Origin: Microcystis panniformis FACHB-1757
GTDB lineage: Bacteria; Cyanobacteriota; Cyanobacteriia; Cyanobacteriales; Microcystaceae
Assembly (NCBI RefSeq): GCF_001264245.1
Contig: NZ_CP011339.1
Coordinates: forward strand, 4,464,001 to 4,528,000
Reading direction: 5' to 3'
DNA length: 64,000 bases
The position numbers were made by a program, and so were the translations under genes. Positions 1 through 8,024 of this stretch are shown in pieces (positions within the stretch are counted from its first letter, which is position 1; the number at the start of each line of letters is the position of its first letter). The notes below the pieces were generated by a model, which saw only the letters and a program-made list of their open reading frames with translations, had not been told where the DNA came from and searched no databases.

Positions 1-389
1 GGAAAAGGACAATCATCCGGAAAGTTAAAGGATTGATAATCGGGGTTATCTCGCAAGCTTTTTAAAGCCGTGGCATAGCAATCTAAAAATACTTGATCCC
101 AGTAGGGTTTTAAACTAGGAGAATCGATCAAAAGTTCTTCTAGTTCCCGTTGACTGCGCCTAATAGTTTCTTGCCAACATCGATAATCCTCAACGTAATC
201 AGTATAGCAAAGTTTGAGGCATTGTTCTAAGATGGTGGTTAACTGGTTGCGGAGTTCACGTTTTTGACTTCTGCCCAAACTTTCTATCTCCTCGAGCAAG
301 TTTTCCCAGTCAACTTTATCAAAGTTTTTTTGTTTTAACAGAGTGATTGTCTCGTTTAGCCAGCCGACATAATCAGTTTGAATTAGCAT
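1..389 (-). CDS. DUF29 family protein, C-terminus cut by window edge
   Basis: The minus-strand frame opens with MLIQTDYVGWLNETITLLKQ and continues without a stop to the left edge (129 codons). The N-terminus has the DUF29 layout: a short tyrosine/tryptophan-rich opening, then the segment DWENLLEEIESLGRSQKREL, which matches the family core (D-x-x-x-L-x-E-E-I-x-x-x-G-x-S). DUF29 proteins are small, soluble, mostly cyanobacterial, helical proteins of unknown function, often in many copies per genome; a second one lies at 31859-32329. The frame, start and family are seen in the sequence; no function can be given. The missing 3' part should be about 15-30 residues, judging by usual family length. 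Confidence 0.8.
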   Translation of the reverse strand, partial: MLIQTDYVGWLNETITLLKQKNFDKVDWENLLEEIESLGRSQKRELRNQLTTILEQCLKLCYTDYVEDYRCWQETIRRSQRELEELLIDSPSLKPYWDQVFLDCYATALKSLRDNPDYQSFNFPDDCPF

Positions 390-444
390 AAAAACCTCTG
401 GATTGCATCGGTTTTAATTTAGATACAAAATAACCAATGATTAA

Positions 445-1263
445 TTACAATAAACTATCCATTAAAGTGAGAATTTCCGAGATATTTTCGCCCCTAGAAT
501 TAGTTTTTAGATGGTTTTCTAAAAGTTCCTTGAGAGCAACCAGTTTCAGACTATTTTCCGCCAAAGTATTAGCGATCGCAGGAGCAGCCGGCAGATAACC
601 CGTAGCACCTAAATCCATTAAAGCAGAACGACGCAGCTGTAATTCTTCCCCTTGCAAGGCATTAATCAGAATATCGCCATAGTAGGAATTAGCTGTGAGT
701 TGATAGAGGGCGCGGGCAGCCGCATAACGCACTTTTTCGACGAAATGCTGTAAAAACGGTTCGATCAGGGGAATCGCTGCCGTCGCTTGCAGGGTTCCCA
801 AGGCTTCGATAATCGCTTCGTAGGGTTGGACTAAATGGGGTTTTCCCGCCACTAAAACAGCCACTTCGATGCCACCCTCTAATAGTTTCTTTAAAGGTGC
901 GATCGCGCTTCGATCCTGAAGCATTTCCAATGCTTGGGCCGCCGATTCACGCACATAATAATCCTCGCAGTCGAGACAGGCAATCAAAGCGGGAACACAA
1001 TTGAGATCATCTAATTTCCCTAAAGCACTGGCGGCATTGCGTCGCAGGGGATAACCGCCGTCGGGAGTGCGATCGCTTTCGTCTTCTAAAGCGGCAATTA
1101 AGGCCGAAATCGCCTCCGGTTGACGAACACGAAATCTACCCAACCACCAAGCAGCATAATAACGCGCTCCTAGGTCTTCTCTTTGCTGGATATTAGCGAT
1201 CGCTTGTTCAACAGTATAGGCCGGATTATCGACGGCAGCAGAGTAAGAATCGCTCATAGACAA
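445..1263 (-). CDS. cpcE: Phycocyanobilin lyase alpha-type subunit CpcE
   Basis: CpcE forms a heterodimer with CpcF that attaches phycocyanobilin to Cys84 of the phycocyanin alpha subunit, in the cytoplasm during phycobilisome assembly. The 272-residue product has the family length. It consists of HEAT/PBS-lyase repeats (for example RRNAASALGKL and VRESAAQALEML near residues 75-115, and RYAAARALYQL near 180), preceded by the CpcE hallmark YYAAWWLGRFR. The resemblance to Synechocystis CpcE extends along the whole protein, down to the closing LMDSLL (from memory, not a search). It stands alone: no cpcBAC or cpcF is adjacent, as is known for some unicellular cyanobacteria. ATG at 1263 is used; ATG at 1257 is a possible alternative. 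Confidence 0.92.
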   Translation of the reverse strand: MSMSDSYSAAVDNPAYTVEQAIANIQQREDLGARYYAAWWLGRFRVRQPEAISALIAALEDESDRTPDGGYPLRRNAASALGKLDDLNCVPALIACLDCEDYYVRESAAQALEMLQDRSAIAPLKKLLEGGIEVAVLVAGKPHLVQPYEAIIEALGTLQATAAIPLIEPFLQHFVEKVRYAAARALYQLTANSYYGDILINALQGEELQLRRSALMDLGATGYLPAAPAIANTLAENSLKLVALKELLENHLKTNSRGENISEILTLMDSLL

Positions 1264-1284
1264 GTGAAAATGGGTGTAGGGGAA

Positions 1285-1426
1285 GTGGGGTGTGGGGTGT
1301 GGGGTGTGGGGTGTGGGGTGTGGGGAAGTGGGGAAGTGGGGAGAATAAATAAAACCTGTCTCCTGTCTCCTGTCTCCTTACTCCTGTCTCCTTACTCCTT
1401 ACTCCTGTCTCCTGACTCCTGTCTCG
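1285..1426. repeat. Two adjoining heptamer tandem arrays
   Basis: At 1285-1325 the heptamer GTGGGGT is repeated nearly six times, followed by degenerate GTGGGGAA units. At 1357-1426 the heptamer CTCCTGT/CTCCTTA is repeated about ten times. Both arrays keep a strict 7-bp period although their sequences are unrelated. They fill the space between the cpcE start and the pyk stop. These are short tandemly repeated repetitive (STRR) sequences, a class known from cyanobacteria. The short open frame running through them on the plus strand is repeat-derived. Confidence 0.9.
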
Positions 1427-1445
1427 GAGAATACTGACGACCGAC

Positions 1446-3221
1446 TCAGTTTTTCATAGTTGCCGCGCCATTGCCAATACCAGAATAAATTAAACCCCGT
1501 TGAGCATCGAGACTAATGATTACCCCTTCGCGGATAATTTTCGTGGCATCTTTAACCCCGACAATCACAGGAATACCCAATTTTAAACCGATAGTAGCGG
1601 CGTGATTGTTCATCGCATTATCTTCGGTGATAATTCCGCCAGCTTTCCGCATCATATCCACATATTCGGCGCTGGTGGTGGGAACGACTAAAATCTCCCC
1701 ACTACTAAAACTACCCACTTCTCGGGCATTATGGGCTACTCGCGCCCGGCCACTAGCCACACCCTGGCCGATACCCGTACCCTTGCCCAAAAGGGATTTT
1801 ACCACTTCCACCTTAATTAAATCCGTGGAACCGGCCACCCCTTGCAGAGTTCCCGCCGTCATCACCACTAAGTCACCATCCGCTAGGAGGTTATTTTCCT
1901 GGGCAAGATTCATCGCCACTTGAAAAGTTTGGCTGGTGGAGGGTAAATCGAGCAATAACATCGGTTTTACGCCCCAAACTAGCTGTAACTGCTGTGCCAC
2001 TTCCCGATGGGGAGTAACGGCTAAAATCGGGGTTTTTGGGCGAAATCGCGAGACATTACGGGCAGTAGAGCCGGTTTTTGTCAGGGTAATAATTGCCGCT
2101 GCCCCCAATTGTTCGGCAATTTGACTAACTGCCGAGGAAATAGCGTTAGGAATCGATTGTTTATTGTTAGAGCGAGCGGCACTATTGATCTGTTCCCGTT
2201 CGATCCTTTCGGCAATGCGGGCCATGGTTGCCACCGCTTCGATGGGATAATGACCCACAGCCGTTTCATTGGAAAGCATGACCGCATCAGTGCCATCTAA
2301 AATCGCATTAGCCACGTCCGAAACCTCGGCGCGGGTGGGACGAGGATTACTGGCCATACTGTCAAGCATTTGAGTGGCGGTAATAATCGGGATACCTAGC
2401 TGATTAGCGGTGTTAATCAGGCGTTTTTGCAGGATTGGCACGTCTTCGGCGGGTAATTCTACTCCTAAATCTCCCCTAGCCACCATAACACCATCACAGA
2501 GGGATAAAATTGCCTCCATTTCCTCGATCGCTTCGTGTTTTTCAATTTTAGCGATTACGGGGATAGATTTACCCGCACTGGCGATTAATTCTTTAATTTC
2601 GAGGATATCTTGGGGATTACGCACAAAACTAAGGGCGATCCAATCCACATCCCACAGCAGTCCGAACATTAAATCTTTTTTGTCCTTATCGGTTAAAGCT
2701 TTCACCGACAGATAGACGTTGGGAAAATTTACCCCTTTATTACTGGATAAGACACCCCCAACCACTACGCGACAGGAAAGATCACCTTTCAAACGATCCA
2801 CCGATTCCACCCGCATTTCGACTTTACCATCATCGAGGAGAATTCTCGAACCTTCTGGGACTTCTTGGGCCAGCGAGGGATAGCTAATGGAACTGATTTC
2901 CTGATTACATTCCACATCCCTAGAAGTAAGGATAAAATGTTCCCCCGGTTTCAGGGTAATCGACCCACAGGCAAATTTACCTAAACGAATTTTTGGTCCC
3001 TGTAGATCCTGAAGGATGCCAATCGGTTGATTGAGTTCAAAGGCTAACTGACGGATCAAGTTAATGCTGTGACGATGGTAATCGTGATCGCCATGGGAAA
3101 AGTTTAATCTAAATGTCGTCGCCCCCGCCTTGATCATCTGACGTAATGTTTCCTTATTTTGCGAGGCTGGGCCAATCGTGGCCACAATTTTAGTGCGACG
3201 GGGGAAAGACAGAGAGTGCAT
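1446..3221 (-). CDS. pyk: Pyruvate kinase with C-terminal PEP-utilising domain
   Basis: Catalyses phosphoenolpyruvate + ADP to pyruvate + ATP, the last step of glycolysis. From the chosen ATG at 3221 the protein is 591 residues, the length of the long cyanobacterial pyruvate kinases. It begins RRTKIVATIGPAS, carries the substrate/metal segments LNFSHGDH, IAKIEKHEA, VMVARGDLGVELP and ITATQMLDSM, then the regulatory C-domain. The last 100 or so residues (GQGVASGRARVA...GGIITEDNAMNNHAATIG) form a swivelling phosphohistidine-type PEP-utiliser domain, here with T-x-D/H-x-A-like residues. The reading frame is open 19 codons further upstream (to 3278), but that extension is not family-like. Convergent with the porin gene; the two share a bidirectional terminator at 3321-3352? 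No: both lie on the minus strand, so that hairpin ends the porin transcript. Confidence 0.93.
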   Translation of the reverse strand: MHSLSFPRRTKIVATIGPASQNKETLRQMIKAGATTFRLNFSHGDHDYHRHSINLIRQLAFELNQPIGILQDLQGPKIRLGKFACGSITLKPGEHFILTSRDVECNQEISSISYPSLAQEVPEGSRILLDDGKVEMRVESVDRLKGDLSCRVVVGGVLSSNKGVNFPNVYLSVKALTDKDKKDLMFGLLWDVDWIALSFVRNPQDILEIKELIASAGKSIPVIAKIEKHEAIEEMEAILSLCDGVMVARGDLGVELPAEDVPILQKRLINTANQLGIPIITATQMLDSMASNPRPTRAEVSDVANAILDGTDAVMLSNETAVGHYPIEAVATMARIAERIEREQINSAARSNNKQSIPNAISSAVSQIAEQLGAAAIITLTKTGSTARNVSRFRPKTPILAVTPHREVAQQLQLVWGVKPMLLLDLPSTSQTFQVAMNLAQENNLLADGDLVVMTAGTLQGVAGSTDLIKVEVVKSLLGKGTGIGQGVASGRARVAHNAREVGSFSSGEILVVPTTSAEYVDMMRKAGGIITEDNAMNNHAATIGLKLGIPVIVGVKDATKIIREGVIISLDAQRGLIYSGIGNGAATMKN

Positions 3222-3320
3222 AGATAAGCAACTAAATGGGCGAAGTAAATATAGCAGCGTTTGGTACGCTTCGCTCATCTTCTCATAAATGGTTATATCC
3301 AGTGAAAAGTTAAAAGTAAA

Positions 3321-3352
3321 AAAACGGTGAGATCTACAAATCCCACCGTTTT
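3321..3352 (-). terminator. Rho-independent terminator of the porin gene
   Basis: A 9-bp perfect stem (AAAACGGTG at 3321-3329 with CACCGTTTT at 3344-3352), extended by GAT/ATC (3331-3333 with 3340-3342) across one mismatch, closes a short loop. Read on the minus strand it follows the porin stop codon by about 26 bases and ends in an A/T tract that gives the required U run. It lies 100 bases upstream of the pyk start on the same strand, so it should separate porin and pyk transcription. Confidence 0.75.
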
Positions 3353-3377
3353 AGATTGTTTAATCAATCAACTTAGC

Positions 3378-5069
3378 TTAGAAACGGAAAGTTGTCCGGA
3401 TGACACCGACCACAATGGAGTTACCATCGTTGTTAGCGTTGAAGACCGCATAGGCACCGGGGGTAATCAGGATGTTTTTGGTGACTGGGAACTTATACTG
3501 AGCTTCTACCATGTAAGAGGTGCTGCTTTCTTTATCGGAACGGGGTACTTGACCACCACCTAAAGAGAAGGCCGCACCTTCGGCAAAGAGGTCGAGGACG
3601 GAAAGATTAAGGTTCCAAGACCAGATACCAGTGTTATTGTCTCCGATCGCATTATTAACACCAGTGGCCGAGGCATTGGCATAACCCCCCCATGCCCCTA
3701 GATTTAAGACTCCCGGGATAACCTGGGCGCTCGCTTGAAGACCGAAACGGTCAGCTACAGTAGCAACGTTACCGAAGGGACGCTCAGTCAGAGGGCTGCT
3801 GACGTTACCGAATAAACCAGAACTCATACTAGCCGCAGTTTGATAACTGCGAACATAGACGAAGTTAATATCGGCAAATTTGATGAAGGAGAAACCAACC
3901 TGAGCACCCGCACTGTAGGAACCGTTAAATAAACCGCTACCCGGGTTAGGATTGCTGGCACCATTAGTCCCACCCTCAGCTAGGTAGGTTCCTGTGACTT
4001 GGAAAACATCCCCGATATTAAATCTGACCGCCGCACCAACACCGGAAGGACCACGGAAAACGATGTTATTGTAGCGTTGACCGCGAGATAAAGCACCTGT
4101 ACCGCTATCGGCGAGGAAGGGGTTAGCCGTAATAAAAACGTCATCTAGGTTTAACTGGTTAGCACCAACCCAAACGGTGATGTTACCGAAGGGAGTACCG
4201 ATGGGAGCGCGGTAGAACAAGTCATCGATGGTGACATCGTTGTCACGACCATCATCGTATGCTAGACGGGTCATGTTGGTTCTCGTCGGACCGTTTTGGT
4301 TGAAGGTATTGTTAAAGTTACCTGCTTGTAAACGGGTTCTTAACAAATCTTTACCGGTGAAACTGGTTTCAAAGTTGAGACGAACCCGATTATTAAATAC
4401 TGTTTGAGTTTCATCTTGATTGCTGCCCTCAGTCACCGTACCGTCGGTATTTCTAATGGAAGCTTGACCACCCCAGCTATCGGCGATACTGAATATCACC
4501 TCACCTCTGAGTTTGGTGGTGGTGGAAAATTGATTGTTTTCCAAGAAAGCAACGCGCTGTTCAAGGTTATCCACTCTAGCTCCTAAAGCCGCTAGTTCGG
4601 TTTCAAATTCTTGAACAAGACGTTTTAATTTATCGATATCTTCTCTGAGTACCCCGACACCATCTTGAATTAAACGTTCCATGACGTTTAAACAAGCGTT
4701 TAAACCTGCGGCAAATTCCCAACGAGTGGTGGCGCGATCACCGCGGAAGGTACGGTCGGGAAAACCCACGATACAACCGTAACGTTCCACAAGACTTCTT
4801 AATGCCTCGTAGGCCCAAGCGGTGGGAGATACGTCCCGCAGTTGGTTAACGCTAGTCACCTGGGACATGGAACCTTGATAAACACCCGTATTAATCTGCT
4901 GACTACTTTGGGCGCGTTGAATGCGATCGAGTTGTTGTTGCGCAGCCGGATCAATTTTCAGTTGAGGTGTCCCCGGCATAGTTTGAGCCACTGCGCTGCC
5001 AGCCGCCGCCACGGAAGCCCCTAATACTAAAGGAGTTACCTTGACTAAATTCTTGAATAGTTTTGACAT
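3378..5069 (-). CDS. SLH-domain outer-membrane porin (OprB/iron-uptake porin type)
   Basis: A 563-residue cyanobacterial major outer-membrane porin. A signal peptide (residues 1-29, MSKLFKNLVKVTPLVLGASV then AAAGSAVAQ) is followed by an S-layer-homology domain at about 75-130 (DVSPTAWAYEALRSLVERYG, FPDRTFRGDRATTRWEFA), which binds peptidoglycan. A coiled coil comes next at about 135-180 (LERLIQDG to LEQRVAFLENN), then an OprB-like beta-barrel to the terminal aromatic F-R-F, the usual outer-membrane C-terminal signature. Known relatives (SomA/SomB and similar) admit small solutes and inorganic ions including iron; the actual substrate cannot be read here. It is a monocistronic gene followed by its own hairpin terminator and preceded by a 900-bp non-coding region. 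Confidence 0.9.
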   Translation of the reverse strand: MSKLFKNLVKVTPLVLGASVAAAGSAVAQTMPGTPQLKIDPAAQQQLDRIQRAQSSQQINTGVYQGSMSQVTSVNQLRDVSPTAWAYEALRSLVERYGCIVGFPDRTFRGDRATTRWEFAAGLNACLNVMERLIQDGVGVLREDIDKLKRLVQEFETELAALGARVDNLEQRVAFLENNQFSTTTKLRGEVIFSIADSWGGQASIRNTDGTVTEGSNQDETQTVFNNRVRLNFETSFTGKDLLRTRLQAGNFNNTFNQNGPTRTNMTRLAYDDGRDNDVTIDDLFYRAPIGTPFGNITVWVGANQLNLDDVFITANPFLADSGTGALSRGQRYNNIVFRGPSGVGAAVRFNIGDVFQVTGTYLAEGGTNGASNPNPGSGLFNGSYSAGAQVGFSFIKFADINFVYVRSYQTAASMSSGLFGNVSSPLTERPFGNVATVADRFGLQASAQVIPGVLNLGAWGGYANASATGVNNAIGDNNTGIWSWNLNLSVLDLFAEGAAFSLGGGQVPRSDKESSTSYMVEAQYKFPVTKNILITPGAYAVFNANNDGNSIVVGVIRTTFRF

Positions 5070-5971
5070 GGGTCAATCCTCACACCTTACTCTATGGATT
5101 GAATGGACTATGAATACAAACAGACTATATATTTAGCCTGAATTATACTGATATTCTATGCTAATTCCCCCTTGGCTGGGTTAAGTTAATTTTATGATAT
5201 GACAGAAAAATTTCTGTCTGCTCTTATTAAAATTAGAACCTACGCACTTGACAAATTAACCATGATGTGCATCGATAAAAATTGGTCGTTTCAGACTTTT
5301 GGCGATTAACTTCCCAACGATAGCGATCGCTAAAAAGTGATCAAGAAATCAGGTTAAAATGCCCGAAACCCTTCTAGCACATTTAGTCAATCCTGTCAAT
5401 AGGCAAAACCTAAAGATTTTATTAAAATCTCAGCCTTTTCAGTTATCAGTGATCAGTTATCAGTGATCAGATGTGAGTTTTCAGTTCACGAGGGACGAAT
5501 CTAAGACCTAATTAGTTAAGCTAAAAGCTTTGATGTGCTTAGTTTCTAACCTTCTTTTTGGGTAGAAGAATTGTCAGATTCTGTCTTTTGCCTCTTGCCT
5601 GTTGCCTCTTGCCTTCAGTAGCTGATTACTGTTCACTGATCACTGATAAAATCTCCCCACCTCCCTAAAAATAAGTAGGTAGGTGTTAAAAACTGTCAGA
5701 TCCCCCCGCCTATCGGCACCCCCCTTATCAAGGGGGGCAGGGGGGATCAAAGACAAAATCTATCTTCAATTTAATTGTAACCAGCTACTTAGTTGTTTAA
5801 ACTAGGCTCGATCGAGTAAGTTAGAATCGAGGATGATAGATGGGGTTAGAATATAGCTCGACTCTAGAAGTTAAAAACAGCAAGATTGCTGCTGAAAGCT
5901 GACGGCTAATAGCTCACCGCTATAGATAAAGACTCGATTCTTGAATTTAAGCACCGAGAAGGGAGATAAAG
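5070..5971. other. 900-bp non-coding, repeat-filled region
   Basis: No supported gene. From left to right it holds the porin promoter region, a HIP1 octamer (5323-5330), two arms of TCAGTTATCAGTGATCAG-type heptamer repeats (5440-5472 and, inverted, 5620-5648), a short TTGCCTCTTGCCTG array (5585-5612), and one copy of MITE family 1 (5672-5791). The final 180 bases should include the promoter of the Ycf66-like operon. A GAAGGGAGATAAAG Shine-Dalgarno region precedes the next start codon. Confidence 0.7.
5672..5791. mobile_element. MITE family 1, copy A
   Basis: Outer ends TAAGTAGGTAGGTGTTAAAA and CCAGCTACTTA, an A/T-rich subterminal stretch, and a central C/G hairpin (CCCCCCTTATCAAGGGGGG). Six further copies in either orientation are at 12602, 18688, 27712, 31684, 32407 and 34450. 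No coding capacity, so it must be moved in trans if it is still mobile. Confidence 0.75.
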
Positions 5972-6787
5972 ATGGTCAATTTTGGGCTGAATTCGGCCAG
6001 TATCTTGGGAATTTTTCTGGCAGTGGCCGGAGCCGGGTTATACTTCCTGCGCTCGGTGCGGCCAGAACTTTCCAGGGATCATGATATATTTTTTGCCGCC
6101 GTTGGTTTACTGTGCGGTTTAATTCTACTTTTTCAAGGGTGGCGACTGGATCCGATTTTGCAATTCGGACAATTTTTGCTGACTGGGGCAGCGGTGTTTT
6201 TTGCCTTCGAGACGGTAAAATTGCGGGGTTTAACCACGGAACAGGCCCGCCGCGGCACGTCTTTTGTGGATGAACGTCCTGTGAGTCGGGAATATCGGGC
6301 CGAATTGGAACCCCTCGACACCTACGAACCGGAGGAACGTTACGAAGATAATCCCCGTTTACGCGGTTACGATGATCCCCGATCTTCCCGCACTTCTAGT
6401 TATCAGGAGGAGGAACCCCGCAGCACCCGCACCCGTCGGCCGGCCGATACCGGCAGTCGCAAAACCGCTAATCGTCGTCCCCGCAATAGTTCCCCCACTA
6501 GCGATCGAGATGTTTATGATCAGCGCCGTAGCGGTGATGATTGGGAAGAAACCAGTTCCCGTCCCCGTCGTCGTCCCGCTAGTGAAGAGACGAGCAGTAA
6601 ACCACCCCGCACTAGCCAAAAACGTCGTACTCGCCCAATAATTGAGGATGATCCGCCATTTAAAGGGGAATACGTCGATTATCAACCGATCGATCCTAGC
6701 GATACGAGCGATCGAGAAGATTGGCAGAGACCGGATAATAGTGAACGGGAGTCGAGTAATGATCATCCGACTAGGTTTGATTATTAA
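5972..6787 (+). CDS. ycf66: Ycf66-like membrane protein with basic disordered tail
   Basis: The first 90 residues carry three membrane-spanning stretches (about 8-27, 41-60 and 66-84) and match the Ycf66 family, found in cyanobacteria and plastids; its function is unknown. From about residue 100 to 271 the protein is a disordered tail rich in Arg, Pro, Ser, Asp and Glu (RPRRRPASEE and similar), with clear compositional bias. Many of the antisense open frames here are simply shadows of this biased tail. A good Shine-Dalgarno (GAAGGGAGA) precedes ATG. It is followed after 12 bases by the first of two lipoprotein genes, so the three probably form one operon. Confidence 0.82.
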   Translation: MVNFGLNSASILGIFLAVAGAGLYFLRSVRPELSRDHDIFFAAVGLLCGLILLFQGWRLDPILQFGQFLLTGAAVFFAFETVKLRGLTTEQARRGTSFVDERPVSREYRAELEPLDTYEPEERYEDNPRLRGYDDPRSSRTSSYQEEEPRSTRTRRPADTGSRKTANRRPRNSSPTSDRDVYDQRRSGDDWEETSSRPRRRPASEETSSKPPRTSQKRRTRPIIEDDPPFKGEYVDYQPIDPSDTSDREDWQRPDNSERESSNDHPTRFDY

Positions 6788-6799
6788 GGAGTAGGTCCA

Positions 6800-7336
6800 A
6801 TGACCAAAGCTCCCTTTTTCCTGTTTATCTGCTTGTTTTTAGGGGTTATAGGCGGTTGTAATCTCAATAACCCCGGTTTATCTACAGGAACCCTCAATAG
6901 TCGCTATAATGACGAAAAACCTGCCCTGAGCGGTGATGGTCGTTGGCTGGCTTTGCTGTCTAATCGTCGCGGTAGTAATCAGATACTGCTGTATGATTTG
7001 CAGACAAAACAATACCAGGCCTTAGGGGGACTATATACGGGTCAAGAAATTACCGATAGCCCTAGTTTAAGCCAAACGGGGCGTTATCTGGCTTATGTGG
7101 TGATTATTGAAGGTCGTCCCGTCATCGCTTTATATGATCGCATTACCGATCGCTCTGAGTTATTGAGTCAAAATTATCGCGGTTGGTTGCGAAATCCCCG
7201 TCTTAGTCCCGATGGTCGTTATCTTGTCTTTGAGTCCGCTCGTCGGGGACAATGGGATGTGGAGGTTCTCGATCGCGGTCCGAATATCGAGTTAGATATT
7301 GCCGATGGCAGTCCCGTTGAAAGTCCCAAACCGTGA
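6800..7336 (+). CDS. TolB-like beta-propeller lipoprotein (first of pair)
   Basis: A 178-residue predicted lipoprotein: the signal peptide ends at the lipobox IGGC (Cys about residue 20). The mature part has WD40-like/PD40 (TolB) repeats: LSGDGRWLALLSNRRGSNQI, SLSQTGRYLAYV and LSPDGRYLVFESARRGQWDV. It has three or four blades, too few for a full propeller, so it may need its neighbour or oligomerise. TolB-type repeats usually mediate protein contacts in the periplasm. It sits between the Ycf66-like gene (12 bases upstream) and its own paralogue, with which it shares a 4-base overlap. Confidence 0.8.
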   Translation: MTKAPFFLFICLFLGVIGGCNLNNPGLSTGTLNSRYNDEKPALSGDGRWLALLSNRRGSNQILLYDLQTKQYQALGGLYTGQEITDSPSLSQTGRYLAYVVIIEGRPVIALYDRITDRSELLSQNYRGWLRNPRLSPDGRYLVFESARRGQWDVEVLDRGPNIELDIADGSPVESPKP

Positions 7337-7851
7337 AACGTCATTTTTTTATTAGTCTTGTTGCTGTAATTAGTTTGTTAACTGGATGTGCGGGTTATCC
7401 CAGTTTATTGTCTTTTCCTTTCGATCGAGGGGGGAGAAGTTTAAATAGTGCTGCTAGTGAATTAACTCCCTATCTTGCCTCTCGCTATCTCGTTTTTGCT
7501 TCCGATCGCAATGGTTCCCAAGCTATCTATCTTTTTGATGCTATTGATCGCCGTTTACTGCCTTTACCCGGCCTAAATTCTCTCGATCAGATCGCTTCTA
7601 GTCCTTCCATTAGTGAAGATGGTCGTTATATCGTTTTTACTGCTAGTCGTCAGGGAAAAACGACTATTTATCTGTACGATCGACAAACTGAACAGAGAAG
7701 GGAAATTGCTCCCGATCTCCTCGCAGAAGTACGCAATCCGATCATCAGTGCCGATGGTTCTAAAGTGGCTTTTGAAGCGGCAAAAAATGGGCAATGGGAT
7801 ATTATGATTTACGATCTATCCGGACGGGTATTAGTCAATGAAAATCAGTGA
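7333..7851 (+). CDS. TolB-like beta-propeller lipoprotein (second of pair)
   Basis: A 172-residue paralogue of the preceding gene. It starts at GTG inside the GTGA overlap with the upstream stop codon, a typical translationally coupled junction. It has a signal peptide with lipobox LTGC (Cys about 19) and PD40-type repeats (RYLVFASDRNGSQAIYLFDA, SEDGRYIVFTASRQGKTTI, SADGSKVAFEAAKNGQWDI). The closing GQWD-I motif is shared by both paralogues. A tandem duplication followed by divergence is the simplest origin. It is probably anchored in the outer or cytoplasmic membrane facing the periplasm; role unknown. Confidence 0.8.
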   Translation: MKRHFFISLVAVISLLTGCAGYPSLLSFPFDRGGRSLNSAASELTPYLASRYLVFASDRNGSQAIYLFDAIDRRLLPLPGLNSLDQIASSPSISEDGRYIVFTASRQGKTTIYLYDRQTEQRREIAPDLLAEVRNPIISADGSKVAFEAAKNGQWDIMIYDLSGRVLVNENQ

Positions 7852-7855
7852 TCAT

Positions 7856-8022
7856 TAGACCTCTTATAAAAATAAAAAATTGTTGTTAGGGTTAGGAGTC
7901 AGTAGCCAGTAGCCAGTAGTCCGTAGTCAGGAGAATTAAGAATGCATAATAATCAATTAAATGGTCTATTGACAGATTTTATGCCATTTAATCCTTATTT
8001 TTGCCGTTTTTGAGCCATCAAA
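7856..8022. mobile_element. MITE family 3b, copy 1
   Basis: A non-coding element of about 167 bp opening TAGACCTCTTATAAAAAT. It corresponds, in opposite orientation, to the element at 20950-21130, including the shared core around AATTAAATGGTCT and the internal CAGTAGC/CAGTAGT heptamer repeats. It fills the space between the lipoprotein stop and the convergent patatin gene. The right terminal repeat is worn or lost. Confidence 0.65.
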
Positions 8023-8024
8023 AA

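Noticed and set aside
1183..1437. Plus-strand open frame of 84 codons over the heptamer arrays
   Set aside because: It is made of tandem repeat sequence (GVGCGVWG and LLSPYSLLLSP patterns) and overlaps cpcE antisense; no start signal or family match.
3321..3352. Hairpin as a bidirectional terminator shared by convergent genes
   Set aside because: pyk and the porin gene are on the same strand, so only termination of the porin transcript is needed; any wording implying convergence in the pyk entry should be disregarded.
6359..6766. Antisense open frames of 135 and 89 codons over the Ycf66-like gene
   Set aside because: Shadows caused by the biased Arg/Pro/Ser codon composition of the disordered tail.
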